64,000 nt of DNA from Pyxidicoccus parkwaysis (GCF_017301735.1 NZ_CP071090.1:12011001-12075000), one strand, 5' to 3'; positions 9,743 to 18,705 are shown, counted from the stretch's first letter. The notes: generated by a model not told the origin, from the letters alone. Numbers and translations: made by a program.

Positions 9743-10537
9743 TCAACCGCCCGTGGGAGGCGCCTCCGGAGCGGACTCCACCAGTGTCCGGGACTGCACC
9801 GCGTAGCCCTCCGGCGCGGTGAGGGTGAAGGTGTCATTGGGCAGCGGCACGTTCAGCTCCACGCGGCCGAGCACCGTCTCCCCCACCTGTCTGCCGCCCA
9901 GCCACCGGGTGAGGCGCTTCGGCACGCACAGCCCCAGCGCCTCGTCGCAGTGCTCCTCCTCCACGCGCTCCTCGGCCACCGTGCCATCCGGAGAGCGGGT
10001 GCGCCTGGCCAGGAAGTCCAGCTTCGGCCAGCGCAGCACGTAGACCATCTCCACGCCCGCGGCCTCGCCCTCGAGCGTCTGCACCAGCTCCACCGCCTCG
10101 GGAGCGCGCGGGTGCGTGGCGCGGCGGGCGGTGGCGCTGCGCAGAAGCAGCGGCACGCGGAAACCCTCTGGAGAGAAGGGGCTGAATGTCTGGTTGAGGA
10201 AACCGGCGAGCTTCGCCGGAGGCAGCTCCGACTTGAAGCTGCTGAAGGACTTCTCACCGTCCACCTGCTGGAACAGGTGCGTGCCGTCCCACGCGAAGGT
10301 GCGCGAGGCGGGCGGGCCCAGCGAGCCGCGCATGCGCTGCGGCGCGCGGTAGTCGAAGGTGAAGGTGACGGCGTCCATGCCCTCGTCCTTCACGGTGCCG
10401 GTGATGCGGTAGCTGGTGAGCTTCGCGTCGCGCTCGGCGAGCTTCGTCTTCACCTCCGCGGCGAGGTTGGCGTCCGCGCCCTTCCGGGAGCAGCCGGTGA
10501 CGAGCAGGAAGACACACGACAGGAGGAGGACGCGCAT
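9743..10537 (-). CDS. LolA-like outer-membrane lipoprotein (unknown function)
   Basis: A 264-residue lipoprotein with signal peptide MRVLLLSCVFLLVTGC and lipobox at Cys16. The mature part looks like the LolA/LolB-type half-barrel fold: an early helix (LAAEVKTKLAERDAKLTSYR), then alternating strands including TFTFDYRAPQRMRGS and a late FTLTAPEGY, a sequence common in lipoprotein-sorting-like proteins. It lacks the key surroundings of true LolA/LolB, so a role in carrying a lipid or hydrophobic ligand is only inference. It lies between a HAD-phosphatase gene and a small lipoprotein gene, all on the minus strand. Confidence 0.7.
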   Translation of the reverse strand: MRVLLLSCVFLLVTGCSRKGADANLAAEVKTKLAERDAKLTSYRITGTVKDEGMDAVTFTFDYRAPQRMRGSLGPPASRTFAWDGTHLFQQVDGEKSFSSFKSELPPAKLAGFLNQTFSPFSPEGFRVPLLLRSATARRATHPRAPEAVELVQTLEGEAAGVEMVYVLRWPKLDFLARRTRSPDGTVAEERVEEEHCDEALGLCVPKRLTRWLGGRQVGETVLGRVELNVPLPNDTFTLTAPEGYAVQSRTLVESAPEAPPTGG

Positions 10538-10583
10538 GGAAGGGAACGAAAGGAGAGGGGAGAAATGAGACGCAGAAAAGCAA

Positions 10584-10612
10584 GGAGGCCCGCCTGTCGC
10601 CAGGGGGCCTCC
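10584..10612 (-). terminator. Intrinsic terminator after the small lipoprotein gene
   Basis: Stem GGAGGCCC/GGGCCTCC (8 bp) with a 13-base loop, 33 bases past the stop at 10645. On the minus strand it is followed by CTTGCTTTTCTG, a short T-rich tail. Confidence 0.6.
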
Positions 10613-10644
10613 CGCTTACCGCCCGCTGTCGCGGAGGGTGTGGA

Positions 10645-10992
10645 CTACTTCACCGCCACGCCGGTGGCGCTGGAGGAGGTCACGCCGATGATGAAGCCGG
10701 TCAGCGCGTAGATGCCGTGACGGGGCGTGGTGCCGGCGGTCAGCAGCTCCACCTTGGAGGCGCCCATGGCCTTGGCCTCGGCGATGAGGAGCTTGTTCAC
10801 GACGGTGTCCAGGTCGCTCTGGACGATGTCGATGATGTGGAAGATGGCCGTCAGACCCAGCGCGTTCGCCTGAACGACGGCAACGGCCTCGCCGTTGGAG
10901 GCAATCTCGGTGCCGGAGACGACAGCGCTCTCGACGCTGGTGCAGGCAACCAGGCTGCTGGCGGCAACGGCGGACAGGACGAACTTCTTCAT
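10645..10992 (-). CDS. Small lipoprotein of unknown function
   Basis: A 115-residue lipoprotein: signal peptide MKKFVLSAVAASSLVAC with Cys17 as the lipidation site, then a compact alpha/beta-looking domain with an ALGLTAIFHIIDIVQSDLD core. The ATG at 10992 is preceded by GAGAGGGG, a good ribosome-binding site, which rules out the longer upstream frame. A promoter-like sequence lies about 95 bases upstream and a terminator follows the stop, so it is probably a single-gene transcription unit. I do not recognise the family with confidence; TRL-like lipoproteins share the general layout. Location is probably the outer membrane. Confidence 0.8.
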   Translation of the reverse strand: MKKFVLSAVAASSLVACTSVESAVVSGTEIASNGEAVAVVQANALGLTAIFHIIDIVQSDLDTVVNKLLIAEAKAMGASKVELLTAGTTPRHGIYALTGFIIGVTSSSATGVAVK

Positions 10993-11086
10993 GATGTTGT
11001 TCCCCTCTCTCAAAGGACGCTTGTACGGTGGCTGAGCGTCCTTGGAGAGCGCCCGGCCGTTCGATAGGGACCTCAAGCGGGCCGGG

Positions 11087-11114
11087 GTCGTAGCAGATGT
11101 CAACTGCATGTCAA
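11087..11114 (-). promoter_or_regulatory. Candidate sigma-70-type promoter for the small lipoprotein gene
   Basis: On the minus strand a perfect TTGACA (-35, 11109-11114), a 16-base spacer and an extended -10 TGC-TACGAC (about 11087-11092). A second TTGACA lies at 11098-11103 inside the spacer. The expected transcript leader is about 90 bases. Confidence 0.4.
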
Positions 11115-11208
11115 GGTCCGTCCGGGACAGACTGTCGCAGTGGGACTGCCAGGGGCGCGTTGCAATGCGCACCTCCCCTTGCTAGCCAACCCCGAGGCTC
11201 CCTTGCGC

Positions 11209-12204
11209 ATGGACACCGTCCCCGTTGCCCGTCCCGCTCCCCGGTACTGGCTCCACCTGTTGCTCCTCCTGCTGACGGTGGGGACCACCTTCACCTCGTA
11301 CCTCCTGTACTTCCACTTCCAGCGGCCCTACTCGCCGGCGGAAATCTCGCCCGACGCGGCCCTGCGCGCGCTGGCCTTCAGCCTGTCGCTGCTCGCGATT
11401 CTCGGTTCTCACGAGATGGGGCACTACACGCTGGCGCGCCTGCACCGCGTGGACACGTCGCTGCCGTACTTCATCCCGCTGCCGGTGCTGGGCGTGGGCA
11501 CGCTGGGCGCCGTCATCCGCATCCGGGACAGGATTCCGCACCGCAACGCGCTGGTGGACATTGGCGCGGCGGGGCCGCTGGCGGGGCTGGTGGTGGCCAT
11601 TCCCATCCTCTTCTGGGGGCTGGCGCACTCCACGGTGGTGGATGCGCCGAGCCTGCCCATGGCCTTCCCCGGGGACGACTCGCTGTGGACGTATGGGCGG
11701 GACCTCTTCGCCTGGGTGATGGCGAAAATCACGAACGCGCCGCCCGCGCCGGAAGAGGCCTTCCACGGCGTGCACACCGTCTTCGGTGACAGCCTGCTGA
11801 TGCAGGGACTCACCCGGCTGGCGGTGGGACCGGTGCCGGAGGGCAAGGACGTGCTGGTGCACCCGGTGGTGATTGCCGGCTGGTTCGGGCTGCTCGTCAC
11901 GCTGCTCAACCTGATGCCGGTGGGGCAGCTCGACGGCGGTCACCTGGCCTTCGCGGCGCTGGGGACGAAGGCGCGGTGGGTGGGGCGCGGGGTGGCGCTG
12001 GTGCTGCTGTTCCTCACCGTGTTCGTCACCGCGTCGTGGGGGTTGTGGCTGCTGGTGACGAGCAAGCTGGTGGGCTTCGGTCACCCGGAGGTGGTGGAGC
12101 CTCGCGAGCCGCTCAGCTTCTCGCGCAAAATCATCTGCGCGCTGTGCCTGTTGGCGCTCATCGGCTGTGCCATGCCCATCCCCTTGAGACAGGTGGTGTC
12201 ATGA
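11209..12204 (+). CDS. M50-family site-2-type intramembrane metalloprotease
   Basis: A 331-residue polytopic membrane protease. The zinc site is HEMGH at residues 68-72 in a hydrophobic segment (LLAILGSHEMGHY), and the third ligand is in NLMPVGQLDGGH (Asp242), the LDG motif of S2P-like enzymes. Such proteases cut transmembrane anchors of anti-sigma factors or membrane-held regulators. ATG at 11209 was chosen; the frame is open further upstream without a plausible sequence. The stop overlaps the ATG of the next gene (ATGA at 12201), so the zinc-ribbon membrane protein is translationally coupled and is a good candidate partner or substrate. Confidence 0.9.
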   Translation: MDTVPVARPAPRYWLHLLLLLLTVGTTFTSYLLYFHFQRPYSPAEISPDAALRALAFSLSLLAILGSHEMGHYTLARLHRVDTSLPYFIPLPVLGVGTLGAVIRIRDRIPHRNALVDIGAAGPLAGLVVAIPILFWGLAHSTVVDAPSLPMAFPGDDSLWTYGRDLFAWVMAKITNAPPAPEEAFHGVHTVFGDSLLMQGLTRLAVGPVPEGKDVLVHPVVIAGWFGLLVTLLNLMPVGQLDGGHLAFAALGTKARWVGRGVALVLLFLTVFVTASWGLWLLVTSKLVGFGHPEVVEPREPLSFSRKIICALCLLALIGCAMPIPLRQVVS

Positions 12205-13085
12205 AGTTTCAGTGCGAGGCATGCGAGCGGCTCGTTCCCCTGGAGGTGTTCCGGGTGGAGGCGGGCGTGCTCGTGGTGAAGTGCGACCGCTGCGGCGCGG
12301 AGAGCCGCGCTCGCATGGCCTCGTCCGTTGCGGTGGGTGCCTCCTCGCTGTCCGGGGAGGGCGCGAGCGGCACGCCGGGCAGTCCTCCTCGGGAGCCACC
12401 TGTCGCCGCTGTGCCGGGCTCGCCGCCTGCCGCTGCAGTGCTGGGCTCGCCGCCTGTCGCGGCCATGCCGGGTCCGCCGCCTGCCGCTGCAGTGCCGGGC
12501 TCGTCGCCTGTCGCAGCCATGCCGGGCCCGCTGCCGGCCCCTCCGCGCGCCAGCTCGCCGTCCCTGCGCGTGGTGCGGGGGCGGGAGGCCAGCGTGCCCC
12601 TGTCCGGCGAGGCGCTCTTCGAGCCGCCCCCGGGCCACTGTCCCAAGTGCGTGGCGCCCCGTCGCGAGGACGCGGAGGCCTGCGCGCAGTGCGGGCTCGT
12701 CTACGTGAATTTCAACGCGGACGAGCACCGGCCATCCGACGTGCTGGCGGACGCATGGCAGGCGCTGGCGGCGCAGTGGGACGACTGGGACGCGCATGAC
12801 CGGCTGATGACGCTGGCGATGGGGCGCGGTGAGCTGGCCATGCTGGGGCGGCTGTACCGGCTGCGGCTGGCGCGGGCACCGGACGACGTCATGGCCCAGC
12901 GCGGCCGGGACGAGCTGGTGCGGCGGGCCACGCTGGTGGTGCCCGCGACGTCCGAGGTGGCCTCCGGCTCGTCCGTCTCGCAGAAGCGCGTCAAGGCCAT
13001 TGGCGTGACGGTGCTGTTGCTGGTGATGCTGGTGATGGCCGTGCTCATGTTCCAGAACCTGCGAGCGCTGATGGCGGGCCCCTGA
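12201..13085 (+). CDS. Zinc-ribbon membrane protein, Pro-rich repeat linker
   Basis: A 294-residue protein. The N-terminus carries a zinc-ribbon (CEAC...CDRC at about residues 5-34); a Pro/Ala-rich linker follows with five 9-residue repeats; a second CPKC...CAQCG ribbon sits near residues 149-173, then a helical region, and the protein ends in a single transmembrane helix (AIGVTVLLLVMLVMAVLMF) with a short tail. This tail-anchored cytosolic layout suits a membrane-held regulator or adaptor. It overlaps the preceding M50 protease by four bases (ATGA), and the C-terminal helix would be a suitable substrate for such a protease. The function is not recognised. Confidence 0.75.
   Translation: MKFQCEACERLVPLEVFRVEAGVLVVKCDRCGAESRARMASSVAVGASSLSGEGASGTPGSPPREPPVAAVPGSPPAAAVLGSPPVAAMPGPPPAAAVPGSSPVAAMPGPLPAPPRASSPSLRVVRGREASVPLSGEALFEPPPGHCPKCVAPRREDAEACAQCGLVYVNFNADEHRPSDVLADAWQALAAQWDDWDAHDRLMTLAMGRGELAMLGRLYRLRLARAPDDVMAQRGRDELVRRATLVVPATSEVASGSSVSQKRVKAIGVTVLLLVMLVMAVLMFQNLRALMAGP
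12414..12539 (+). repeat. In-frame 27-bp coding repeats (PGSPPVAAM)
   Basis: Between four and five tandem 27-bp units, each coding a variant of PGSPPVAAM/PGSPPAAAV, within the linker of the zinc-ribbon protein. The period is a multiple of three, so copy number can change without breaking the frame. Confidence 0.85.
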
Positions 13086-13252
13086 AGCACGGCCCCGGCG
13101 CCGCGAGTCCCTTCGAGGCACTCGCCACGGTGGGTGCCTCCCAGCAGACCAGCCGACCATTCAGAGGGGGCGGTATGGACGTTGGACGGAAACGCGCCTG
13201 AATCGGGGCTCGCTGCTATCTTGTCCGGCCGCTCCCGTCTTCCTCGCGTCCG

Positions 13253-15247
13253 GTGCCGATGTCGCTCCCTCGTTCCTCGTCCCACACCGTCGACAGCCTC
13301 CTTGGTCCCGGAGGGGCGCTCGAAATGGCGCTGCCCGCGTACGAGCACCGCCCCGAGCAGCTCCAGATGGCGCGCGCCGTCGAGCGTGCCTTCAACGAGC
13401 GCAGCTACCTGCTGGCGGAGGCCGGCACGGGCACGGGCAAGACGCTCGCCTACCTGGTGCCCGCGCTGCTGTCGGGGCGCCGCGTGGTGGTATCCACCGC
13501 GACGAAGACGCTGCAGGACCAGATCTTCTTCAAGGACCTCCCGCTGATGCGGGAGAAGATGGGGCTCCAGTTCGAGGCCGCGTACCTCAAGGGCCGCAGC
13601 AACTACCTCTGCCTGCACCGCTACGACGCGTTCTCCAAGGACCCGCAGTTCTCCTCGCGCGAGGAGGCCCGCCTCTGGCCGAAGCTGAAGAAGTGGGCGG
13701 AGGCCACGGAGACGGGAGACCGCGCCGAGCTGGACCTGCCCGAGTCCTTCGGCGCCTGGTCGCGCCTGTCCACCACGTCCGAGACGTGCATGGGCACGAA
13801 GTGCCCGCTGTATGAGAACTGCCACGTCACGCGCATGCGCAAGCGCGCGGAGGGCGCGGACCTGCTGGTGGTGAACCACCACCTCTTCTTCGCGGACCTG
13901 TCGCTGCGCAGCTCCGGCAAGCGCAACGAGGGCGTGCTGCCCTGGTACGACGCCGTCATCTTCGACGAGGCGCACGCACTGGAGGACGCGGCCAGCGGCC
14001 ACTTCGGCGTGAGTGTCTCCAACTACCGGCTGGAGGAGCTGGCGCGGGATGCCGTCGCGGCGCTGAAGGAGGAGGACTCGCGCCACGCCATGCTGCGGGC
14101 GCTGTCCGCGAGGCTGCGCAGCAGCTCGGAGGCGCTCTTCGCACAGGCGCCTCGAGCACTGGGGCTGTCCGGGCTCGAGTCCTCGGTGGCGTTGAAGTCG
14201 GAGACGATGGAGAAGCTGTCCACCGCCGTGGAGGGCGTGCGCGAGTCGCTGGGCGCGATGTCCTCCTTCACCGTGGGCGAGCGCGAGCCGGAGCTCGGGG
14301 CGCTCACCCGCCGCGCGGACGAGCTGGACGAGCAGCTCGGCTTCCTGCTGAAGGCCGAGTCGACGGACCACGTGTACTGGGCGGAGCAGCGCGGCAAGGG
14401 CATCTTCCTGCGCGCCAGTCCCATCGACGTGGCGAAGGAGTTGCGCGAGCGGATGTACGGCGCGCTCGACACGGTGGTGTACACGTCCGCGACGCTGGCG
14501 GCGGACAGCCGGTTCGACTTCTTCGCGAAGCGGATGGGGCTGTACGGCGAGGACGGGCAGCCGGTGACGCAGGTGCGGACGCTGGCGGTGCCGAGCCCGT
14601 TCGACTTCCCCACGCAGGCGGCGCTGTACACGCCCACGCACCTGCCGGACCCGGCGGCGCCGGGCTTCATCGAGGCGGCGGCGGAGGAAATCCTCCAGCT
14701 CTGCGAGGTGACGGGAGGTCGTGCCTTCGTGCTCTTCACCTCGCTGCGCAACATGGTGCGCGCGTACGAGCTGACGGCGGGGCGGCTGCCCTACCAGGCG
14801 CTGCTCCAGGGTGAGCGGCCGAAGCAGCAGTTGCTGGAGTCCTTCCGTGAGACGCCGAGCGTGCTCTTCGCGGCGCACAGCTTCTGGGAGGGCGTGGACG
14901 TGCCGGGGGACGCGCTGAGCCTGGTCATCATCGACCGGTTGCCCTTCGCGTCCCCGGGGGACCCGTTGGTGGCGGCGCGCATCAACCAGATCCAGCAGCG
15001 GGGTGAGGAGCCCTTCGAGCAGTACCAGCTTCCGCAGGCGGCGCTCGCGCTGCGGCAGGGCTTCGGGCGGCTCATCCGGACGCAGGCGGACCGGGGCATC
15101 GTCGCCATGTTGGACCGGCGCATCGTGACGAAGGCCTACGGGCGAGTCTTCCTCTCCAGCCTGCCGCCCGCGCGCCGCGTGGACGACGTGGTGGAGCTGA
15201 GCCGCTGGTTCAACGGCCCGGTGCGTCCGGTGCGCACGATTCGCTGA
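13253..15247 (+). CDS. DinG/XPD-type ATP-dependent DNA helicase
   Basis: Superfamily 2 helicase of the XPD/DinG group (about 664 residues), expected to unwind DNA 5'-3' in repair or replication. Walker A is AEAGTGTGKT (56-65 region), the DEAH box is FDEAH (237-241), and motif VI is LRQGFGRLIRTQADRG. Four cysteines, Cys120, Cys179, Cys184 and Cys190, are placed as the 4Fe-4S cluster between motifs I and II. Start is GTG at 13253 or ATG six bases later; no strong ribosome-binding site decides. The last 14 codons and stop form the first copy of a 52-bp tandem repeat that continues past the gene. Confidence 0.92.
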   Translation: MPMSLPRSSSHTVDSLLGPGGALEMALPAYEHRPEQLQMARAVERAFNERSYLLAEAGTGTGKTLAYLVPALLSGRRVVVSTATKTLQDQIFFKDLPLMREKMGLQFEAAYLKGRSNYLCLHRYDAFSKDPQFSSREEARLWPKLKKWAEATETGDRAELDLPESFGAWSRLSTTSETCMGTKCPLYENCHVTRMRKRAEGADLLVVNHHLFFADLSLRSSGKRNEGVLPWYDAVIFDEAHALEDAASGHFGVSVSNYRLEELARDAVAALKEEDSRHAMLRALSARLRSSSEALFAQAPRALGLSGLESSVALKSETMEKLSTAVEGVRESLGAMSSFTVGEREPELGALTRRADELDEQLGFLLKAESTDHVYWAEQRGKGIFLRASPIDVAKELRERMYGALDTVVYTSATLAADSRFDFFAKRMGLYGEDGQPVTQVRTLAVPSPFDFPTQAALYTPTHLPDPAAPGFIEAAAEEILQLCEVTGGRAFVLFTSLRNMVRAYELTAGRLPYQALLQGERPKQQLLESFRETPSVLFAAHSFWEGVDVPGDALSLVIIDRLPFASPGDPLVAARINQIQQRGEEPFEQYQLPQAALALRQGFGRLIRTQADRGIVAMLDRRIVTKAYGRVFLSSLPPARRVDDVVELSRWFNGPVRPVRTIR

Positions 15248-15408
15248 AGGAGTCTGCTGGTTCAACGGCCCGGTGCGTCCGGTGCGCACGATTCGCTGAA
15301 GGAGTCTGCTGGTTCACCGGCTCGGTGCGGCCGGTGCGAACGATTCGTTGAAGGAAGCCGCCGGCTCAACGGCACGGTGCGGCTGGCGCGAACGATTCGC
15401 TGAAGCCA
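15204..15408. repeat. 52-bp tandem repeat starting inside the helicase 3' end
   Basis: Four copies with exact 52-bp spacing (starts at 15204, 15256, 15308 and 15360). Copies 1 and 2 are identical over the core GCTGGTTCAACGGCCCGGTG; copies 3 and 4 diverge in order of distance. Copy 1 codes for the last residues of the helicase (WFNGPVRPVRTIR and stop). The array ends about 20 bases before the stop of the convergent TonB-receptor gene. Because 52 is not a multiple of three, extra copies cannot extend the protein. Confidence 0.92.
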
Positions 15409-15427
15409 TACGGCAAGGAGTGCGGCT

Positions 15428-17632
15428 TCATGGCACGTCGCGCAGCCGCAGGCCCACGCGCGCCGTCAGCGGCGGGCCTAGCGTATCCACTCCGGCGCGA
15501 CCCGCGAGGTACTCGCGGTCGAAGAGGTTCTCCACCGCGCCGAAGACGTCGAGCTTCCAGAAGAGGTGTCGGCTCGCGGCCACGTCCACCAGCGCGTAGC
15601 CTCCCATGCCGCGCTCGTTGAGGTCGTCCTCGTACTGCGGCCCGGTGACGCGAAGCTGCACCGTGGCGGTGAGGAGGGCCGGGTCCTCGAAGCTGACGAT
15701 GGCCGTGCCCCGGTGGCGCGGGTCCTGCGCGAGCTGCCGGCCGACCAACTCCGGCTGTCCGGGCGCGAGCAGGACGGTGGGGTCCACGAAGGTGTACGCG
15801 AGCAGCGCGGTCCACCGTCGCGACAGTCGCCAGTCCACGCCCACCTCCACGCCGCGCACGCGCGCGCGACCGAGGTTCTGCCTCTGGCGGGTGGTGCCAT
15901 CCGGCAAAGGCTCGGCGAGGGTGACGTTGGTGACGGCGTCGTCGAGCACGTTCCAGAAACCGGTGACGCGCGCGGTGAGTCCCTGGAAGAGCCCGGTCTC
16001 GACTCCGGCCTCCGCGCCCCACAGACGCTCCGCGCGCAGGTCCGCGTTGGCGGCGGTGAGGACGGTGCCCACCTGGAAGGGGCGGTACAGCTCGTTGAGC
16101 GTGGGCGCCCGGAAGGCGCGGTAGCCGGAGGCGCGCAGGGTGAGCCAGTTCACGGGGCGCACGCGGACGCCCAGACGCGGGCTGAGCTGCTGCTCCGTGC
16201 GACTGTCGAAGGCGGTGGTCTCCACGTCGCCGCTGGCTCGCTCCACGTGCTGCTCACCCTGGGTGTTGCGCCAGAGGTCCATGCGGAGCGCGGCGGACAG
16301 CTCCAGCGCGGGGGACACCGTGTAGAGGTCCTGGAGGAAGACGCCGCCGGAGAGCTGGGTGCCACCCGCGGCGCGCAGCAGCGTGGAGGCAGGGGCAGGC
16401 TCGGGAGGGAAGAGGCGCTCCTGTGAGGTGCCGGCCATGCGCCGGGCGTCCGCGCCGACGGTGAGCACATGCGTACCGCCCCACGCCCAGGCCGGAGCCG
16501 TCCAGACGAGCAATGCGCCCTGGTCATCCGCGGGCACGTCCTGCGACGCCGCGGTCGATTCGAAGGCGCGGTCCGGCGCCACACGAGCGCGCTGCTGCTC
16601 GAAGCGCTGCAAGCGGCCGTAGACGTCGAGGGCGAAGGTGCCACGTCCCTCCGTGCGCAGCCGTGCGCCCGCGCCGAAGTGGGCCAGCTCCACGCGGGCC
16701 GTGGTGGAGCGAGTGCCGCCATTTTGATTCTCCCGGAAGAGGCCCGCGTGGGCGAAGACATGGAGTGCTTCCGAGACGTCCGACTCCACGCGGCCATTGA
16801 GCACGGCGTGGTTGCTGGGCGTGTCCGTGTCGATGGGACCTCGCTGCGAGGCGACGACGAGGGGATAGCCATCGCTGGAGAGCAGCTCCGTCTCCAGCGA
16901 GGCGCGGACGGGCCCCCAGGTGTCGGCGGCCCGCGCGGCGAGGAAGCCCGTGCCGAGGTTGCCGTAGGCGAGGTCCGCCGCGAGCTCGGGCCGGTCGATG
17001 GTGCGCGAGACGAGCTGCACCACGCCACCGAGCGCGGCGCTGCCGTAGAGAGCGGAGCTTCCACTGGGGACGACCTCGATGCCCTCCAGCCCGAGCCGGG
17101 GCAGCGAGCGCCAGAAAATCCACCCGCCGAACGGGTCATTCACGGGAATGCCGTCCAGGAGCACGAGGCTGCGAGCAACCCCCGAGGGCGCGAGCCCCCG
17201 GAGGTTGAGCCCCTGCGCGGTGGGGTCCGACACGAGGCTCGGCGTGCGGCGGAAGGTGGTGGCGGAAGGCAGGGTGCGAACGAGCGCATCCTGCGTGAGC
17301 GTGGGGCTCCGCTCGATTTCCGCGCGAGGAATCACCACCGTGGCGGCGGGGACGTCGCGCATGGGACGGGGCAGTCGCGTGCCCGTGATGACGGTTCCGG
17401 CGGAGGGGCGCGCGTCTTCGGGAGCAGGAACGCTCGGCTCCGAGGACACGCCCGCGTCGGCCCCAGCTCCAGTCGTGGCCACGAGCCCATCTCCGCCACC
17501 GTCGGAGGATTGCGCTCCGGCTCCTGTTGCCAGCAACAGCGCGAGCAGCAGCACCCACGGGCGGAGTTGCAGGTGTGGAGCAGGGAGCGGCGAGCGGCGC
17601 AAAGAGGACTGCGGCGTGCACGGTCCGGACAT
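15428..17632 (-). CDS. TonB-dependent outer-membrane receptor (BtuB/FepA-like)
   Basis: A 734-residue outer-membrane receptor. A signal peptide (VLLLALLLATGAGAQ) is followed by an Ala/Gly/Ser-rich linker; the plug begins with GTVITGTRLPRPMRDVPAAT and contains LNLRGLAPSGVARSLVLLDG and the typical GSSALYGSAALGGVV. The 22-strand barrel ends with FDREYLAGRAG and a C-terminal LTARVGLRLRDVP. Ligand is probably a siderophore, vitamin B12-like cofactor or other chelate, but nothing adjacent names it. The TetR gene upstream on the same strand may control it. The start at 17632 lies 301 bases inside the open frame of that TetR gene. Confidence 0.9.
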   Translation of the reverse strand: MSGPCTPQSSLRRSPLPAPHLQLRPWVLLLALLLATGAGAQSSDGGGDGLVATTGAGADAGVSSEPSVPAPEDARPSAGTVITGTRLPRPMRDVPAATVVIPRAEIERSPTLTQDALVRTLPSATTFRRTPSLVSDPTAQGLNLRGLAPSGVARSLVLLDGIPVNDPFGGWIFWRSLPRLGLEGIEVVPSGSSALYGSAALGGVVQLVSRTIDRPELAADLAYGNLGTGFLAARAADTWGPVRASLETELLSSDGYPLVVASQRGPIDTDTPSNHAVLNGRVESDVSEALHVFAHAGLFRENQNGGTRSTTARVELAHFGAGARLRTEGRGTFALDVYGRLQRFEQQRARVAPDRAFESTAASQDVPADDQGALLVWTAPAWAWGGTHVLTVGADARRMAGTSQERLFPPEPAPASTLLRAAGGTQLSGGVFLQDLYTVSPALELSAALRMDLWRNTQGEQHVERASGDVETTAFDSRTEQQLSPRLGVRVRPVNWLTLRASGYRAFRAPTLNELYRPFQVGTVLTAANADLRAERLWGAEAGVETGLFQGLTARVTGFWNVLDDAVTNVTLAEPLPDGTTRQRQNLGRARVRGVEVGVDWRLSRRWTALLAYTFVDPTVLLAPGQPELVGRQLAQDPRHRGTAIVSFEDPALLTATVQLRVTGPQYEDDLNERGMGGYALVDVAASRHLFWKLDVFGAVENLFDREYLAGRAGVDTLGPPLTARVGLRLRDVP

Positions 17633-18705
17633 TCCGCCTGCTCTACCGGATGCGGCGGTGGGTGGGCACGTGGCGAAGTCAGGGAAGGAGGACCGGAGGC
17701 ATGGTCACAGTCACGTGCTGAACGGCGCCGGGCGGTTCGTGTCCGAGGTCGACCTGTGAATCGCGCGGCTCCCGCCCGCGCCTGGACTGCCCGCGGACCC
17801 GTGAAGGCGCTGCGCCGAAGTGTGGACCTCGTTCGGCATCCGGTCGCCAACTCTGATTCCGTCTCTGCGTGGGGGACTCCGGCTGCTTCATTCAGGCGAG
17901 ATGCCCGCGGTTCCGTCGCCACGAATCGGGCTGCGGGCTCAGCTCCAGGAGGGGCGCTGGCCACGGTCATCTCTCGCGGGAGTGATGTCTCAGCCGCTGC
18001 AGGGCCGCTCATGTCTCCGGAAGAGGGCTCCTTCGTTGCGGGAGGGAGAGTGCCAGCACCTCTCGGGCCGGAGTCGTCGGTACGAATGAGTGCACGCCAG
18101 AGTGCCGTGGCCGAGGCGAGGACGTCGGCCTCGCCCACCTGCGCGTTCTCGTTCGCCGAGCGCGCCAACTCCATCAACGCACCCCATATCAGTCCCTCGC
18201 CTATGCGGCCGCAGCCGGGCGCGAACACGCCCTCGCGCTCGCCCACCTCCAGGACCTCGCGTACCAGCGTGCGGGTCGCGCCCCCATATGACTGAGAGCG
18301 GATGATGGCCCCGGGGTACGCAGGCCAGAAAGGAGGGTGCGTGTCCGGCGTGTGAGCCCGCGGATGCCAGTGCATGAAGGTGAAGGCGAAGAGGGCTCGC
18401 CGCTCTATCGTCCACCAGGCCAGTTCTCGCCACCAGGCATGGAAGGCGTCACGGAAGTCGGTGTCCGGCTCTTGGCGTGTGCACTCGAAGGCCAGACGCG
18501 CCTGCTCACTGAGACACTCCTCGGTGAAGTCGCGAACCGCGAGGGATATGCCCTCCTTGTTTCCGTAACGGCGGTACAGCGTACCCACCGAGCTGCCGAT
18601 GACTCGCGCCAGCTCCCAGGACTGCACGTTGTCGTATCCGCGAGCCGCCAGGACCTTTGCCATGCCGTGCATGGCATCCGCGTGCGCCGAATCCTGCATC
18701 CACAT
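17332..18705 (-). CDS. TetR-family regulator with anomalous C-terminal extension
   Basis: Residues 1-55 form a TetR helix-turn-helix (VLAARGYDNVQSWELARVIG, then SSVGTLYRRYGNKEG). A helical ligand-binding part with Trp-rich AFHAWWRELAWWTIERR runs to about residue 210 (ALWRALIRTDD), the normal TetR length. The frame then stays open for about 245 more residues of Arg/Pro/Ser-rich sequence without recognisable features and overlaps the TonB receptor by 301 bases in another frame. Most likely the true stop has been lost by a frameshift or sequencing error and the extension is not functional. Start ATG at 18705 follows GGAAGGGG; an ATG-like start at 18753 is less likely. It may regulate the receptor gene. 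Confidence 0.6.
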   Translation of the reverse strand: MWMQDSAHADAMHGMAKVLAARGYDNVQSWELARVIGSSVGTLYRRYGNKEGISLAVRDFTEECLSEQARLAFECTRQEPDTDFRDAFHAWWRELAWWTIERRALFAFTFMHWHPRAHTPDTHPPFWPAYPGAIIRSQSYGGATRTLVREVLEVGEREGVFAPGCGRIGEGLIWGALMELARSANENAQVGEADVLASATALWRALIRTDDSGPRGAGTLPPATKEPSSGDMSGPAAAETSLPREMTVASAPPGAEPAARFVATEPRASRLNEAAGVPHAETESELATGCRTRSTLRRSAFTGPRAVQARAGAARFTGRPRTRTARRRSARDCDHASGPPSLTSPRAHPPPHPVEQAECPDRARRSPLCAARRSLLHTCNSARGCCCSRCCWQQEPERNPPTVAEMGSWPRLELGPTRACPRSRAFLLPKTRAPPPEPSSRARDCPVPCATSPPPRW

